NCBI GenBank assembly: GCA_964036195.1
Contig: OZ038452.1
Location: 27,725,785 to 27,789,784 of the forward strand
Direction of reading: 5' to 3'
Source of the DNA: Sphaerolaimus hirsutus
Lineage: Eukaryota; Nematoda; Chromadorea; Monhysterida; Sphaerolaimidae
DNA: 64,000 bases
Shown in pieces: positions 32,841 through 43,981 of the stretch. The translations under genes and the position numbers were made by a program. A model generated the notes under the pieces. The model searched no databases and was not told the DNA's origin. It saw only the letters and a program-made list of their open reading frames with translations. Positions within the stretch are counted from its first letter, which is position 1. The number at the start of each line of letters is the position of its first letter.

Positions 32841-33540
32841 TGTGAATATTTGGCATTTTGCAGGGCATTTTCCATGAGTTTTGAACGCCAGGTGGCAAAC
32901 CCAGACGTATGAAATTACCTTGAAATACCGCCAGGGGATGTATTATTTAACCAGCAAAATTTGAAGGGGGGGTAATTCGAAATAGCTATCATTGACATGC
33001 TTCCAAACCAAGACATAAATCAGTGCCAGCACAGAGTATCAATCCCGCCCAATATTTTCAACAAAAGAAACAATGTAAACACCGGACCCGTTGGAGGCGT
33101 CCAGGGCGGCGCTGCCAGTCTCTGAGCCATTGGTCATGTTTGCCCAGCGGGCGATCCGCGACAGGGCACTTTGTATGACTTTTGACACTTTGCATCACAT
33201 TTGACATTTTACGGGGTCTGGGAGTGGATGACAAATGAACCAAATGAAATCCCATTTGGGCGTGTGACAAAACCTCAAAGCCACACAAAGCTGGGGCCAG
33301 TTCCGCAAGTGGAGATCTAAAATGGCAAACAAAGTGAATTGAGAAGTAAAATGGCAAAACCGAATTGAATTGAGAAATTAAAATAGCAAAAGCGAAGAGA
33401 TATTACGTTTTATTTTTATCTTTTTACTACGCTTTGCCAATTTACTTGCCATTTTACTTCGTTTTTTTTTCATTTAACTTCTCACTTCTCCACTTGCGGA
33501 AATGGCACCTGGTCGCGAACAAAAAAATTTATGAAATCAC

Positions 33541-33633
33541 CTGTGCATTGGGATTGGTGACTATGGCGCCCGGTTGTACCGTCATTCTTGGTTGCTGTTG
33601 CATTTGCTGCTGCTGCCAATCCAAGATCAAGTC
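33541..33633 (-). CDS. Candidate Q-rich exon, copy 2 (tandem duplicate)
   Basis: Same frame, donor and acceptor as the exon at 29,761-29,853; 93 bp, phase 0 to phase 0. If both are used they would add the Q-rich segment twice without a frameshift. Confidence 0.35.
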
Positions 33634-34941
33634 CTGTAAAATGTCAAATGTCATGCAAAGTGTCAAATGTCATGGAAAATGGCCTGCAAAATGGCAACTA
33701 CAGTGTCAAGTGTTTAGAGTTTTGATAAATGACCATAGGGGGCAGTCCCAGCCCTAGCAAAAAAGCCTGTAAAATGTCAAATGTCATGGAAAATGGCCTG
33801 CATAATGGCAACTACAGGGCACTTTATGAGACTTTTGACGCTGCATGACATTTGAGTTTTGATAAATGGTGTCAGGGGGCAGTCCCAGACTCCCAGATCT
33901 AACAAAAAGGGCTGTAAACGGTCAAATGTCATGGAAAATTGCCTGCAAAATGGCAACTACCAGACACTTTATGAGACTTTTGATGCTGCATGACATTTCA
34001 GTTTTGATAAATGGCAAAAGTCGTGTAAAATGTCAAATGTCATGTAAAGTGTGAAAAGTCATGGGAAATGCCTGCCAAAATGGCAAGTACATAGCACTTT
34101 ATGAGACTTTGAACGTTGCATGACATTTGACATTTGAGTTTTGATAAATGACCACAGGGGGCAGTCCCAGACCTAGCAAAAAGACCCTGTAAAATGTCAT
34201 GTACTGTGAAAAGTTATAGAAAGTGCCCTGCTAAAAAGCTAAAAAGTTTTTTCAAACCCGCGAAATATAGGTTTCATTACACATAGCTGCTAAAGTGCCA
34301 TTAGCATTAAATGCTTAACCGGTATTTATTTAAAGGAGTGCTACAGTAAATACCCTGTGAATGGTTGGCATTTTGCAGGGCATTTTCCATGACTTTTGAC
34401 ACTTTGCATGACATTTGACATTTTACACTGCTTTTTACAGGGTCTGGGAGTAGCAACTGGGCCCAAAGCAGTTCCTCGACATCGAATGCCATGTACTGTG
34501 AGAAGTTATAGGAAGTGCCCTGCTAAAAAGCTAAGTTTTTTAAACCCGCGAAATATAGGTTTCATTACACAAAGCTGATAAAGTACCATTAAATGCTCAA
34601 CTGGTATTTATTTAGGAGTGCTACAGTAAATACCAGAACTGTGAATAGTTGGCATTTTGCAGGGCATTTTCCATGACTTTTGACACTTTGCATGACATTT
34701 GACATTTTACAGGGTCTGGGAGTAGCAACTGGGCCCAAAGAGTTCCTCGACATCAGGGACGTATCCAGGATTTTTGAGCGGGGGGGGGGGCTGCTTGTTT
34801 ACGGGGGCTGGCGAACGGGGGGGGGGCTCAGCCCCCCCCCTAAAATTTTTCCCTATATAGGGACGAAAAAGCGTTTTGGCGCTAGCGCCATACAAAAGCG
34901 CCACGCCATGGCGCTATTGGCGTTGGCGCCAGCGCCAGGAA

Positions 34942-35954
34942 TAGGGCTCGAAACTCGATTTTTTTCAAACTCGAGTTCGAGTCTCAACCCCAAAAATTTT
35001 CCGGTCGAGCTGGCGAGTCGAGTCGGGCAAGTCAGTGAAAAGTCGAGTCGAGTCAGGCAAAAATCTCGAGTCTCGAGTCGAGTCGGATGCGTTACTTTTT
35101 CACATGAATCTTGCAGAAATTTCAGATACTGGTTCTTCAACCAATGTTTTACACACTCTAATGCCAATGGTTGATTTTAATATCAAGATAAAGCAAAAAT
35201 ATCACTACTGTATTTCCTCGAATTGCCCCCTGGGGGGTTTATTTTTTCAGAGTGGAAATTTTGAGGGGTGTATTTCGAGGGGGGTTATCATTTCGCCATA
35301 AATTTTTCGAAATCCCAGTACTAAATTGTTGTTTGCAACTTACACAAACGTCGAAAAATGCAACAAAAACTGCCATTTATAACACTCGGTGAACTTACAA
35401 CCACATTACGTTCTCTATACAGTAAATTGGGGGGGGGGTATTTCGAGGGGGGGTTTATAGGTTCATAGTGCCCATTTTGAGAAGGGGGTATTTCGAGACG
35501 ACGGGTAATTCGAGGGGGGTGGTATTTTGAGGAAATACGGTACATTACAACTTTTTGGGTCAGTGCCAACATTGTGGAATGTATTTGACGTGGTGTGTGT
35601 GTTTCATTCCGTAGAATTGTATAGCAACTTGAGTTGAGAAACTTGACTTTAGACATCATTGAATAGATATGACAAGCAATTATATATGCTGCATGCGGTG
35701 CGGAAATGCGCGCTTGCGCGCAAAATTTTTGAATATATGTTCAAAAGTCATATTAAAATTGATATTTTTGATATGATTCAATGGGAAACCCCGACTCGAA
35801 ATTTGCTGAATTTTCGAGTCGAGTCGGGCAAAAACCTTGAGTCTCGAGTCAGGGCCATATTTTTCCGGTCGAGTCAGTCGAGTCGAGTCGGCACCCCATT
35901 TTACCCTCGAGTCACGAGTCGAGTCGAGTCGAGTCGAGTCGAGTTCGAGCCCTA
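34942..35954 (+). mobile_element. hAT-type element, family E, nested in C4
   Basis: TAGGGCTCGAAACTCGA...TCGAGTTCGAGCCCTA with 8-bp target duplication GCCAGGAA (34,934-34,941, 35,955-35,962). The arms are rich in GAGTC/GTCGA simple repeats. It contains a family B element at 35,208-35,540. Confidence 0.92.
35208..35540 (+). mobile_element. TA-target MITE, family B (copy B4), nested in E
   Basis: CTGTATTTCCTCGAATTGCC...TTTTGAGGAAATACGG flanked by TA. 333 bp; third nesting level (B in E in C). Confidence 0.85.
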
Positions 35955-36714
35955 GCCAGGAACCTCTTTATATGTATGTAAATATGCATACATATACAGC
36001 GAAATTCGGAAAAATGTATTCATTTCCAAGGATTTTGGTTTAAAGGGGCCGATCCGCTGAAAATACACTGCACGGGAAAGAAATTGCGCGCTCGCGCGCA
36101 AAATTTTTAAGAAATATCGAAAACTATATCGGAAAAGTTGCATTTTCCGGTACTTTTTAGGTCTCACCCCGGGAAGGGGGGGGGCTGCAGCCCCCCCCCC
36201 CGCCCCCCCCCTGGATACGTCCTTGCTCGACATCGAATGTCATGTACTGTGAGAAGTTATAGGAAGTGCCCTGCTAAAAAGCTAAGTTTTTTTAAACCCG
36301 TGAAATATAGGTTTCATTTTACAAAGCTGATAAAGTGCCATTCAATGCTCAACTGGTATTTATTTAGGAGTGCTACAGTAAATACCAGAACTGTGAATAG
36401 TTAACATTTTGCAGGGCATTTTCCATGACTTTTGACACTTTGCATGACATTTGACATTTTACAGGGTCTGGGAGTGGCAACTGGGCCCAAAGCAATTCCT
36501 CAACATTCAGTCGCCATTTTGCAGGGCAATTTCCATGACTTTTGACACTTTGCATGACATTTGACATTTTACAGGGCTTTTTACAGGGTCTGGGAGTGGC
36601 AACTGGGCCCAAAGCAGTTCCTCAACATTCAGTCGCCATTTTGCAGGGCGATTTCCACGACTTTTGACACTTTGCATGACATTTGACATTTTACAGGGCT
36701 TTTTACAGGGTCTG

Positions 36715-37390
36715 GGAGTGGCACCTGGGCCCACAGTAGTTCCTCAACATTCAGCTAACTTGAACTTCACCTTGAACAATCAAGGTTCAGCACCTGATGA
36801 AAAGCTACATAAAACAACAAAATGCAATTCTCTATAAATGTGTTAACGAGCAAGTAGAATACTTTTAGTGTAAAACATTTCAGTCATTTTTAAAAAAGTA
36901 AGTCCTCATAAATGACGCCAGGGGGCAGTCCCAGACCTAGTAAAAGGCCCTGTAACATGTAAAATGTCATGCTGTGTCAAAAGTCCTAGAAAGTGCCCTG
37001 AAAATGGCGACCTACTTGCAGACATCCAAGGACTAATAAATGTGCAATGGACCAACATGAAACAAGAGAAATCACACAATCAACAGGTGCCAATCCCAGA
37101 TCCTGTAAAAAGCCCTGTAAAATGCCGAATGTCATGCAGTGTCAAACGTCATAGAAATTGCCGTGAAAATTGCGAGTCAACGCTTTGCAGGGCGTTTTCG
37201 ATGACTTTGACAGTTTGTCAACCCCTTCACGCACCTGTAGACATGGACCACCTGCAATCACCTACATGGAACAAACGCAATCACACAATCAGTAGCTGCC
37301 AATCCCAGATCAAGTCCTGTAAAATGTCAAATGTCATGCAAAGTGTCAAATGTCATGGAAAATGGCCTGCAAAATGGCAACTCACCTAGC
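36715..37390 (+). repeat. 670-bp repeat block, copy 1
   Basis: Block with CAACATTCAGCTAACTTGAA, GGGGGCAGTCCCAGACCTAG, CATGGACCACCTGCAATCAC and CAGTAGCTGCCAATCCCAG. It recurs almost unchanged at about 47,505-48,120 and 50,115-50,790, and its first 290 bp recur at 38,535-38,822. Confidence 0.75.
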
Positions 37391-38822
37391 AAAAAGCGCT
37401 GTAAAATGTCGAATGTCAGGGCACTCTGTGAGACTTTTGACGCTGCATGACATTTGAGTTTTGATAAATGGCGTCAGGGGGCAGTCCCAGATCTAGCAAA
37501 AAAGCCTGTAAAATGTCAAATGTCATGGAAAACTATCAGGCACTTTATGAGACTTTTGACGCTGCATGACATTTGACATTTGAGTTTTGATAAATGGCAA
37601 AAGTCCCGTAAAATGTCAAATCTCATGTAAAGTGTGAAAAGTCATGGGAAATGCCCGCCAAAATCGCAAGTACACGGCACTTTATCCATTTTGCCATTTA
37701 TCAAAACTCAAATGTCATGCAGCCTCAAAAGTGTCATAAAGTGCCTGGTAGTTGCCATTTTGACATTTTACAGGCTTTTTTGACACTCCATGACGTTTGA
37801 CATTAGAGTTTTGATAAATGGTGTCAGGGGGCAGTGCCATACTCCCAGATCTAGCAAAAAGGCCTGTAAAATGTCAAAATAGCAACTACCAGGCACTTTA
37901 TGAGACTTTTGACGCTGCATGACATTTGAGTTTTGATAAATGGTGTCAGGGGGCAGTCCCAGACTCCCAGATCTAACAAAAAGGGCTGTAAACGGTCAAA
38001 TGTCATGGAAAATTGCCTGCAAAATGGCAACTACCAGACACTTTATGAGACTTTTGATGCTGCATGACATTTCAGTTTTGATAAATGGCAAAAGTTGTGT
38101 AAAATGTCAAATGTCATGTAAAGTGTGAAAAGTCATGGGAAAATGCCTGCCAAAATGGCAAGTACATAGCACTTTATGAGACTTTGAACGTTGCATGACA
38201 TTTGACATTTGAGTTTTGATAAATGACCACAGGGGGCAGTCCCAGATCTAGCAAAAAGCCCCGTAAAATGTCAAATGTTATAGTGAAAATAGTAAATGGT
38301 ACTGTGAAAAGTTATAGGAAGTGCCCTGCTAAAAAGCTAAGTTTTTTCAAACCCGCGAAATATAGGTTTCATTACACAAAGCTGCTAAAGTGCCATTAAA
38401 TGCTCAACTGGTATTTATTTAGGAGTGCTACAGTAAATACCAGAACTGTGAATAGTTGGCATTTTGCAGGGCATTTTCCACGACATTTGACACTTTGCAT
38501 GACATTTGACATTTTACAGGGTCTGAGAGTGGCACCTGGGCCCACAGTAGTTCCTCAACATTCAGTTAACTTGAACTTCACCTTGAACAATCAAGGGTCA
38601 GCGCCTGATGAAATGCTACATAAAACAACAAAATAGAATTCTCTATAAATGTGTTACCGAGCAAGGCTGTAGAACACTTATAGTGAAAAACATTTCAGCA
38701 TTAAAAAAAAAGTAAGTCCTCATAAATGACGCCAGGGGGCAGTCCCAGACCTAGTAAAAGGCCCTGTAACATGTAAAATGTCATGCTATGTGTCAAAAGT
38801 CCTAGAAAGTGCCCTGAAAATG

Positions 38823-40830
38823 TTTCTTAAAGTATTATGTCCGCCGGGGGTGAAAAATTGTTCAATGACGTGAAAATTGCAAAGATATTTGTTTTTGAAA
38901 AGTTTATGAAAATATTTACGATCGCAAATATTTATGAAAATATTGTGGAAATGGTTGAAAATAAAGCGGGACAAGAAAAGCGCTGCATGCACCTTAATAA
39001 AGCCCCCCCCCCCCCGTAAATTCACTCGGTCTCCCCTCGCTTCGCGCCCGCCACGAGCATGTATAGGGCCGCAGTGCAATGCTGACTGTGAGTCAGCAGC
39101 GGCAGAAGTCAGTAGGTGTGGCGGGACACGAACCTATGTGGACGCGGCGAAAAATATTTCCTACATAAAAAAAGTTTATAATAACAAAAGAAACATTTAC
39201 ATGAATTTTCATCGAGTATTGTCAACAAAAACAAATCGAATATTGATAAAAAAAATTAGAAAATTCGACTAGATTGAAAAATGAAGTGACTAGATGGCTG
39301 GAAAAAACTCAAATCAGCCGGGACAATTTGTACAAATGTATGTACAAATTAAATAGAAATCAAGCGGCCGGAATAGGCCACACCCCCCCCCCATAGCTGC
39401 TTCCACATGAGTTACCCCCCCCCCACACAGCTGCGTCGCAAAGTGATAAAGGAGGGGGGCTACATCAATAGATCAACCATGATGTTCACCCGGCTGTGTA
39501 ATATTGTAAAATGTTCGACAGAACAAAATTTTTTTGAATTTTTCAAAGTTGGCCGTGTGAACATCACGGCGGACCGCCGGCCCTACGCTCTTACACAAGC
39601 ACCGCGCACATATAGAGCGGCCCCCCTCCACCTACACCAGACCCCCCGGGAGCACAAACCCAAACAAACCAAAAAACCAGGGGCCGACCGAGTTGAATTT
39701 TTATTTCGCCAGAATGTGAAAGGAAAAATGGCCGGCCCCTAAGGGGAACCCACAACCCCACCGCGTCAGCCCCCTGCCTCAGCTGTTTTTCCTCAGCTAT
39801 CGCTCCTCGAATCATATTTCTCTGGGCTGTGAAAAGGGAAAATACTTACAAAGTGAAAATAGGGCGGTCGCCGGAAATTTACTCGGTAAAGATCCTAGCC
39901 CAGAAAATTCAAACCCAAACTACCCCCTGAACCCCCCAAGACAACCCCACAAATGCTTTCCAGACAATGTTGAAACATTTACGTATATGTTTGAGAACCA
40001 CTGCAAACACGAAAATCAGAAAAAAATACAGTCTTTCGCAAATAAAATTTTGGCAGGGGTCGGCTCTGCAAAATCACTACATTCAACCCCAAAACAACAC
40101 CCCCAACCCTACACCACAACCCCCTCAAAACCCCCAACCTCAAACCCCAACTCCGCTGACGCCAACTTACCCCCCCCCCCTCCCGTAATTCCCTCCCCGT
40201 AAAAATCATCACACTTCTTCACGCAAACCCAAAACGCCAAAACCCTCGCTTATCATGCCGCCCCGCTGTCTCCGTGGCCCTGATCCTTTTCCGGGTCCAT
40301 AGAATAAATAGGGCGGCTGCGAAAATATGCTGGCCGAGTGCCAAATCGCTGGGACTTGAATTTCGCCGGATCGGTCGAAAACTGACTGTCAATGGCGAAA
40401 TCTCGTTGAAAGTAGAAATAGGGCGGCTAAAATCGATCCGCCGGTGCCATTTAGTGGCACAATCTGCGCGAAAAAGGGTTTTGCGCACTCAAAGAATGTC
40501 GCGACAGCGTGCGACAGAAAAAAATCAAGAAACGTTTCGCCAAAATGGCAGACTGAAACTGCCAAGGGCGAAAATGCGCGAAAACGGCGTGCAGCCAAAT
40601 GTTTCAGGTGAGGCGTGTGCAAATGGTTTTAGCCCATGCACACAAATTCAACCTGAAACGGGAATTGACGCTCGAATGAAAGCGTCGACAATAAACTCAC
40701 TATGTGAGTTGATCAAATGGCGCGAGTCGCCAATATTTGAGAGACTTTGGGCTCCTCAAGAGGGTCCGGCCCAAAAGCCATTTGCACATTCCTCAGCTGA
40801 GCCTGGGGCACTTATGAAGTGAGGAGTTTC
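38823..40830 (+). mobile_element. Diverged 2 kb element G, copy 1
   Basis: The repeat domain is cut at GCCCTGAAAATG (38,822). The following 2 kb parallel 52,200-54,270 in order: CCTATGTGGACGCGGC, GCGGCCCCCCTCCAC with CCAGACCCCCCGG, CAGCTATCGCTCCTCGAATC and TCTCTGGGCTGTG. Ends are not defined. A 182-codon frame at 40,274-40,822 is basic and composition-driven; I see no domain in it. Gene-less element or decayed larger element. Confidence 0.5.
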
Positions 40831-40992
40831 ATTACACCCGTTAGTTCCCGTTACACCGCCCTTTTGAAGGGCAGACAGCCGATTTATTTAAACGATACGA
40901 TTTTTAATGATGCGCAAATGCGATTATTGGCGCAGGTATTTTATGGGGGTATTAGAGAGCGGCTGGGGTATTCTAGCCTTTGACACATCGAG

Positions 40993-41045
40993 GGTTGGAT
41001 AGATAGCAAATCGCTTCTCCGGGGGGGGCTGAAAATATTTGGAGG
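40993..41045 (-). mobile_element. Family A fragment
   Basis: GGATAGATAGCAAATCGCTTCTCCGGGGGG, then CTGAAAATATTTGGAGGGGG, corresponds to the right arm of family A only. Confidence 0.5.
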
Positions 41046-41065
41046 GGGTTGCGTTGTTCAATATA

Positions 41066-41489
41066 CCGTATTACCTCGAATTATCCCCCCCCTTGAATTG
41101 ACCCCCCCCTCGAAATACCCCCCCTAAATTTCGGCTGAGGAAATAATAAACCCCCCCCTCGAAATACCCCCCCTAAAATTGTGTGTAACGTGAATGTACA
41201 TGACAAATACCGCAGTTTGTGATCTGTACAATGCAGAACACACGTTAGAACTGATGATTAAGTGACGTTAGGGAAGGGTTTGTGTGTATATACAGTAATA
41301 TATGCCTATAAACACATATAAATCTATGTGATTGTTCGATTTTTCTACGTCTGCGTATGGGGGATTTCCGAAAATTTCTGGCGAAATAATAGACCCCCCC
41401 CTTGAATAAACACCCCCCTTGAATTATCCCCCCCTCAAATTTTGCTGGCGAAATAATAAACCCCCTGGGGGTATTTCGAGGTAATACGG
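41066..41489 (+). mobile_element. TA-target MITE, family B (copy B3)
   Basis: CCGTATTACCTCGAATTATC...GTATTTCGAGGTAATACGG with TA on both sides. 424 bp; internal GTGTGTAACGTGAATGTACA as in B2. Confidence 0.88.
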
Positions 41490-41732
41490 TAGGTGTGTCC
41501 TTTACAATAGTGCTGAATATAGGCGAAAGTTATAAAAATTAGATATTTTGAGAGGAAAATTATTGAGCACGCGGTGAAAAAATACATAAAAATCGATTTT
41601 TTTTTAAATTTTGAAAATTCGAAAACGTTGTTGAATTTTAAAATTTAGCACAATTGTTAGCCGAAAAATGGGTGCAAAACGCAGAAACGCAATTCAAATC
41701 ATCACCTTTCATGAATTTATTTGTAGCGGGAG

Positions 41733-42073
41733 TAGCGTTCCAAAAATCTCTGGGAGATTTATATTTAAAAAAATATAATTAAATACAAAAAATCTCTTAT
41801 TTAATAATAATTAAATTATAAAAATTATTTACTTATTAACTAATTAGAAATTATTAAATTATAAATTACTTAATTATTAACTAATTATAATTCTTCTAGC
41901 GAGATTTAATAATTTTATTTATGAGAAAAATATATAATTAAATCTATCATTTATATTTATTTATATTTTCTCAGCGTTTTTCAGAGAGATTTAATTATAT
42001 TTTATTTTTTGAGAGATTTTCTGAGATAATATTTAATTATATATTTTTTAAATCACCCATTTTTGGAATGCTA
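41733..42073. mobile_element. AT-rich inverted-repeat element U
   Basis: TAGCGTTCCAAAAATCTCT at the left and TTTTTGGAATGCTA at the right. The inside is almost pure A/T with repeated AGAGATTTAATTATATTT. TA borders are part of the ends. Confidence 0.5.
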
Positions 42074-42537
42074 AGCGGGAGAACAAAAAATCTGCAGACT
42101 TATCTGTGGTAAAAACTTGAAAGGCTGTTAAATATAAATATATATTCAAAATTAAGCAGAAAAAGTTGAAAATGGAGTAATTTGATATAAAAAAATCCGA
42201 AAAGTCATAAAAAAAGATTCAAAAAGTAATCAAAAAGATTCAAAATTTCAAAAACTAAATTCGAAAATCCGAAAACTACTTAAGGAAAAAATTCAAAAAG
42301 TCATTTTAGAAAAAAAACTTTCAAATCTAACTACTTTTTTCAGAGGGTTTGCCATAGTTAGTGATGAAACAAGAGTGTATCTAGTGAGCAATCTAGCTCT
42401 AGCAAAATTCAATTGCTTGAATTGGTATCAAACTTCCTTCAATTATGAGGCAAATTAAGAGCCACATTTTTGTGGATACATGGAAACTATAATGGATAAT
42501 ATAATATTTATGTGTCAATTGAAACCATCATGTAGTA
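42074..42537. other. AT-rich spacer
   Basis: Runs of TTCAAAAAGTCAT-like short repeats at 42,180-42,320. No gene or element ends seen. Confidence 0.35.
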
Positions 42538-43717
42538 TTAGGTTGTAAACTAAATAACCTTAATTTTTTTGCGATTTCACATTCATGCGTCCCATTTTGT
42601 TGTACATTGGCGGAAGTTAAAAATGTTCGGGTATGTTGGGGTTTGGGGTTGGGGCTATGACGAAAACTTTTTGTTTCCTCGAATAATCCCCCAGTCCCGA
42701 GATAAGGGGGGTCTATAGAAAGGTGGTCGTTTTGAATGACCGATCTGGATGTTGGACGGATATTTGAAGCTCTATACATCAGCCATTTCTGGGCCGATTT
42801 GGGTCGATCAACGCTTAAAATGATCAGTAAAACTTGCGGATTCCATTTTTGTGGTCGGATTAGTGATGTAAGTTAAGCAAATCTTCTCCCATCAGAGATG
42901 CGTAAAGGATATGCATATGGAGAAGTTGCATTCCCGCCGCTTTATGCGGTTACCTTTTCCTATAGTTAGGAGGCTAAAGTTCAAAGTGCTATAACGTTTG
43001 ATTGGAAAGAGATATTTAAAAAAAAATTTGCGCCAGATGAATTCTCTTTATCTAAAGTTTATGATAGCATGGTCAGAAACACAAATTTCTGGTGTTGAAA
43101 AACCGGGTCAAATCAGCATACGAAATTCAAACATCACTAATCCGACCACAAAAATGGAATCTGTGGGTTTTACCGATCATTTTAAGTGTTCACTGATTCA
43201 AATCGGCCTGGAAATGGCCGATTTATGGAGCTTCAAAGTCAACGTCCAGAGCGGCTATTTCAGAGCGGTCCAGACCACCTTTTTATAGACCCCCATTATC
43301 TCGGGACTGGGGGATTATTCGAGGAAACAAAAAGATTTCATCATAGTCCCAACTCCAAACAACTCCAAACTCCAACATACTCGAACGGCATTAATATCCG
43401 CCAATGTATACTCCGGTTACTTACACCTTGCACGCGTGGTTCCCGCTGGAAGTGTGCCAACAATGGTTAACGCGTGCGAATTTCATAAAAAGATGACATA
43501 ATTGATTGTTGTTATAATGTTATTCATCAACATATTCACATCGATGAATTTTTCACCTTTTTGTGGAAATCGCATGATTTAATAATCATTGGCACGCTTC
43601 CAACACGAGACATAAATCAGTGCGAGGGCAGAGTGTCATGTCCGCCGAGTATACAACAGAATGGGACGAATGAATGTGAAATCGCAAAAAATTAAGGTTA
43701 TTTAGTTTACAACCTAA
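42538..43717 (+). mobile_element. Long-inverted-repeat element F1
   Basis: TTAGGTTGTAAACTAAATAA...TTATTTAGTTTACAACCTAA with TA on both sides (42,536-42,537, 43,718-43,719). Arms carry CCCCCAGTCCCGAGATAA facing TTATCTCGGGACTGGGGG, and TCAGCCATTTCTGGGCCGAT facing its counterpart. 1,180 bp, no transposase frame. Confidence 0.85.
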
Positions 43718-43981
43718 TATTTGATTGTGTAGTAATTCAATCAAATACTACAATCAGAAACGAGAGTCGATAAGAAACAGGCAGTGCCAGTCTAGTACAC
43801 CCTACAGTCTGGCGCATTGCATTTGGATTTAGCTTTCTTATCTCTTATCTAGTCTAGTTTTCATATATTTGTGATTTGGGAGGACATGTAAACACGTCTA
43901 CGCGTGCTATCTTTCACACACATTCGATTCATCTGGCGAATATCCTAATTCTATCTAAATTGTTTGGGCAAGTAATTTGTA

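Larger units (their letters stand above)
34754..36225 (-). mobile_element. hAT-type MITE, family C (copy C4), split by element E
   Basis: CAGGGACGTATCCAGG...CCTGGATACGTCCTTG with the same CTCGACAT target duplication as C3 (34,746-34,753, 36,226-36,233). It was copied by the tandem duplication. A 1,013-bp element sits inside its palindrome-rich centre. Confidence 0.92.
31788..36578 (+). repeat. Second unit of the tandem duplication, enlarged by a 1.0 kb insertion
   Basis: Parallel to 28,015-31,787. Without the family E insertion (34,942-35,954) the unit is about 3.78 kb, the same size as the first. Confidence 0.88.
27300..38822. repeat. Left half of the TGTCAAATGTCAT repeat domain
   Basis: Units with CCTGTAAAATGTCAAATGTC, ATGCAAAGTGTCAAAAGTCA and TGGAAAATGGCCTGCAAAAT, then GGCACTTTATGAGACTTTTG and GAGTTTTGATAAATGGC, recur dozens of times. 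The exact complement (CATGACATTTGACATTTTAC) is equally common, so units lie in both orientations. Open frames here (for example VKCQMSCKVSKVMENALQN) arise from the repeat and change frame between copies. Elements and the exons listed separately are embedded in it. Confidence 0.8.

Noticed and set aside
28014-36578. Segment 28-36 kb as a CRISPR-like or gene-family array
   Set aside because: It is a simple two-unit tandem duplication of repeats and transposons; there are no spacers and no coding paralogues beyond the 93-bp exon.
40274-40822. 182-codon basic frame in element G copy 1
   Set aside because: No domain or conserved motif; the paralogous copy at 54 kb does not keep the frame open, so it is probably composition-driven.
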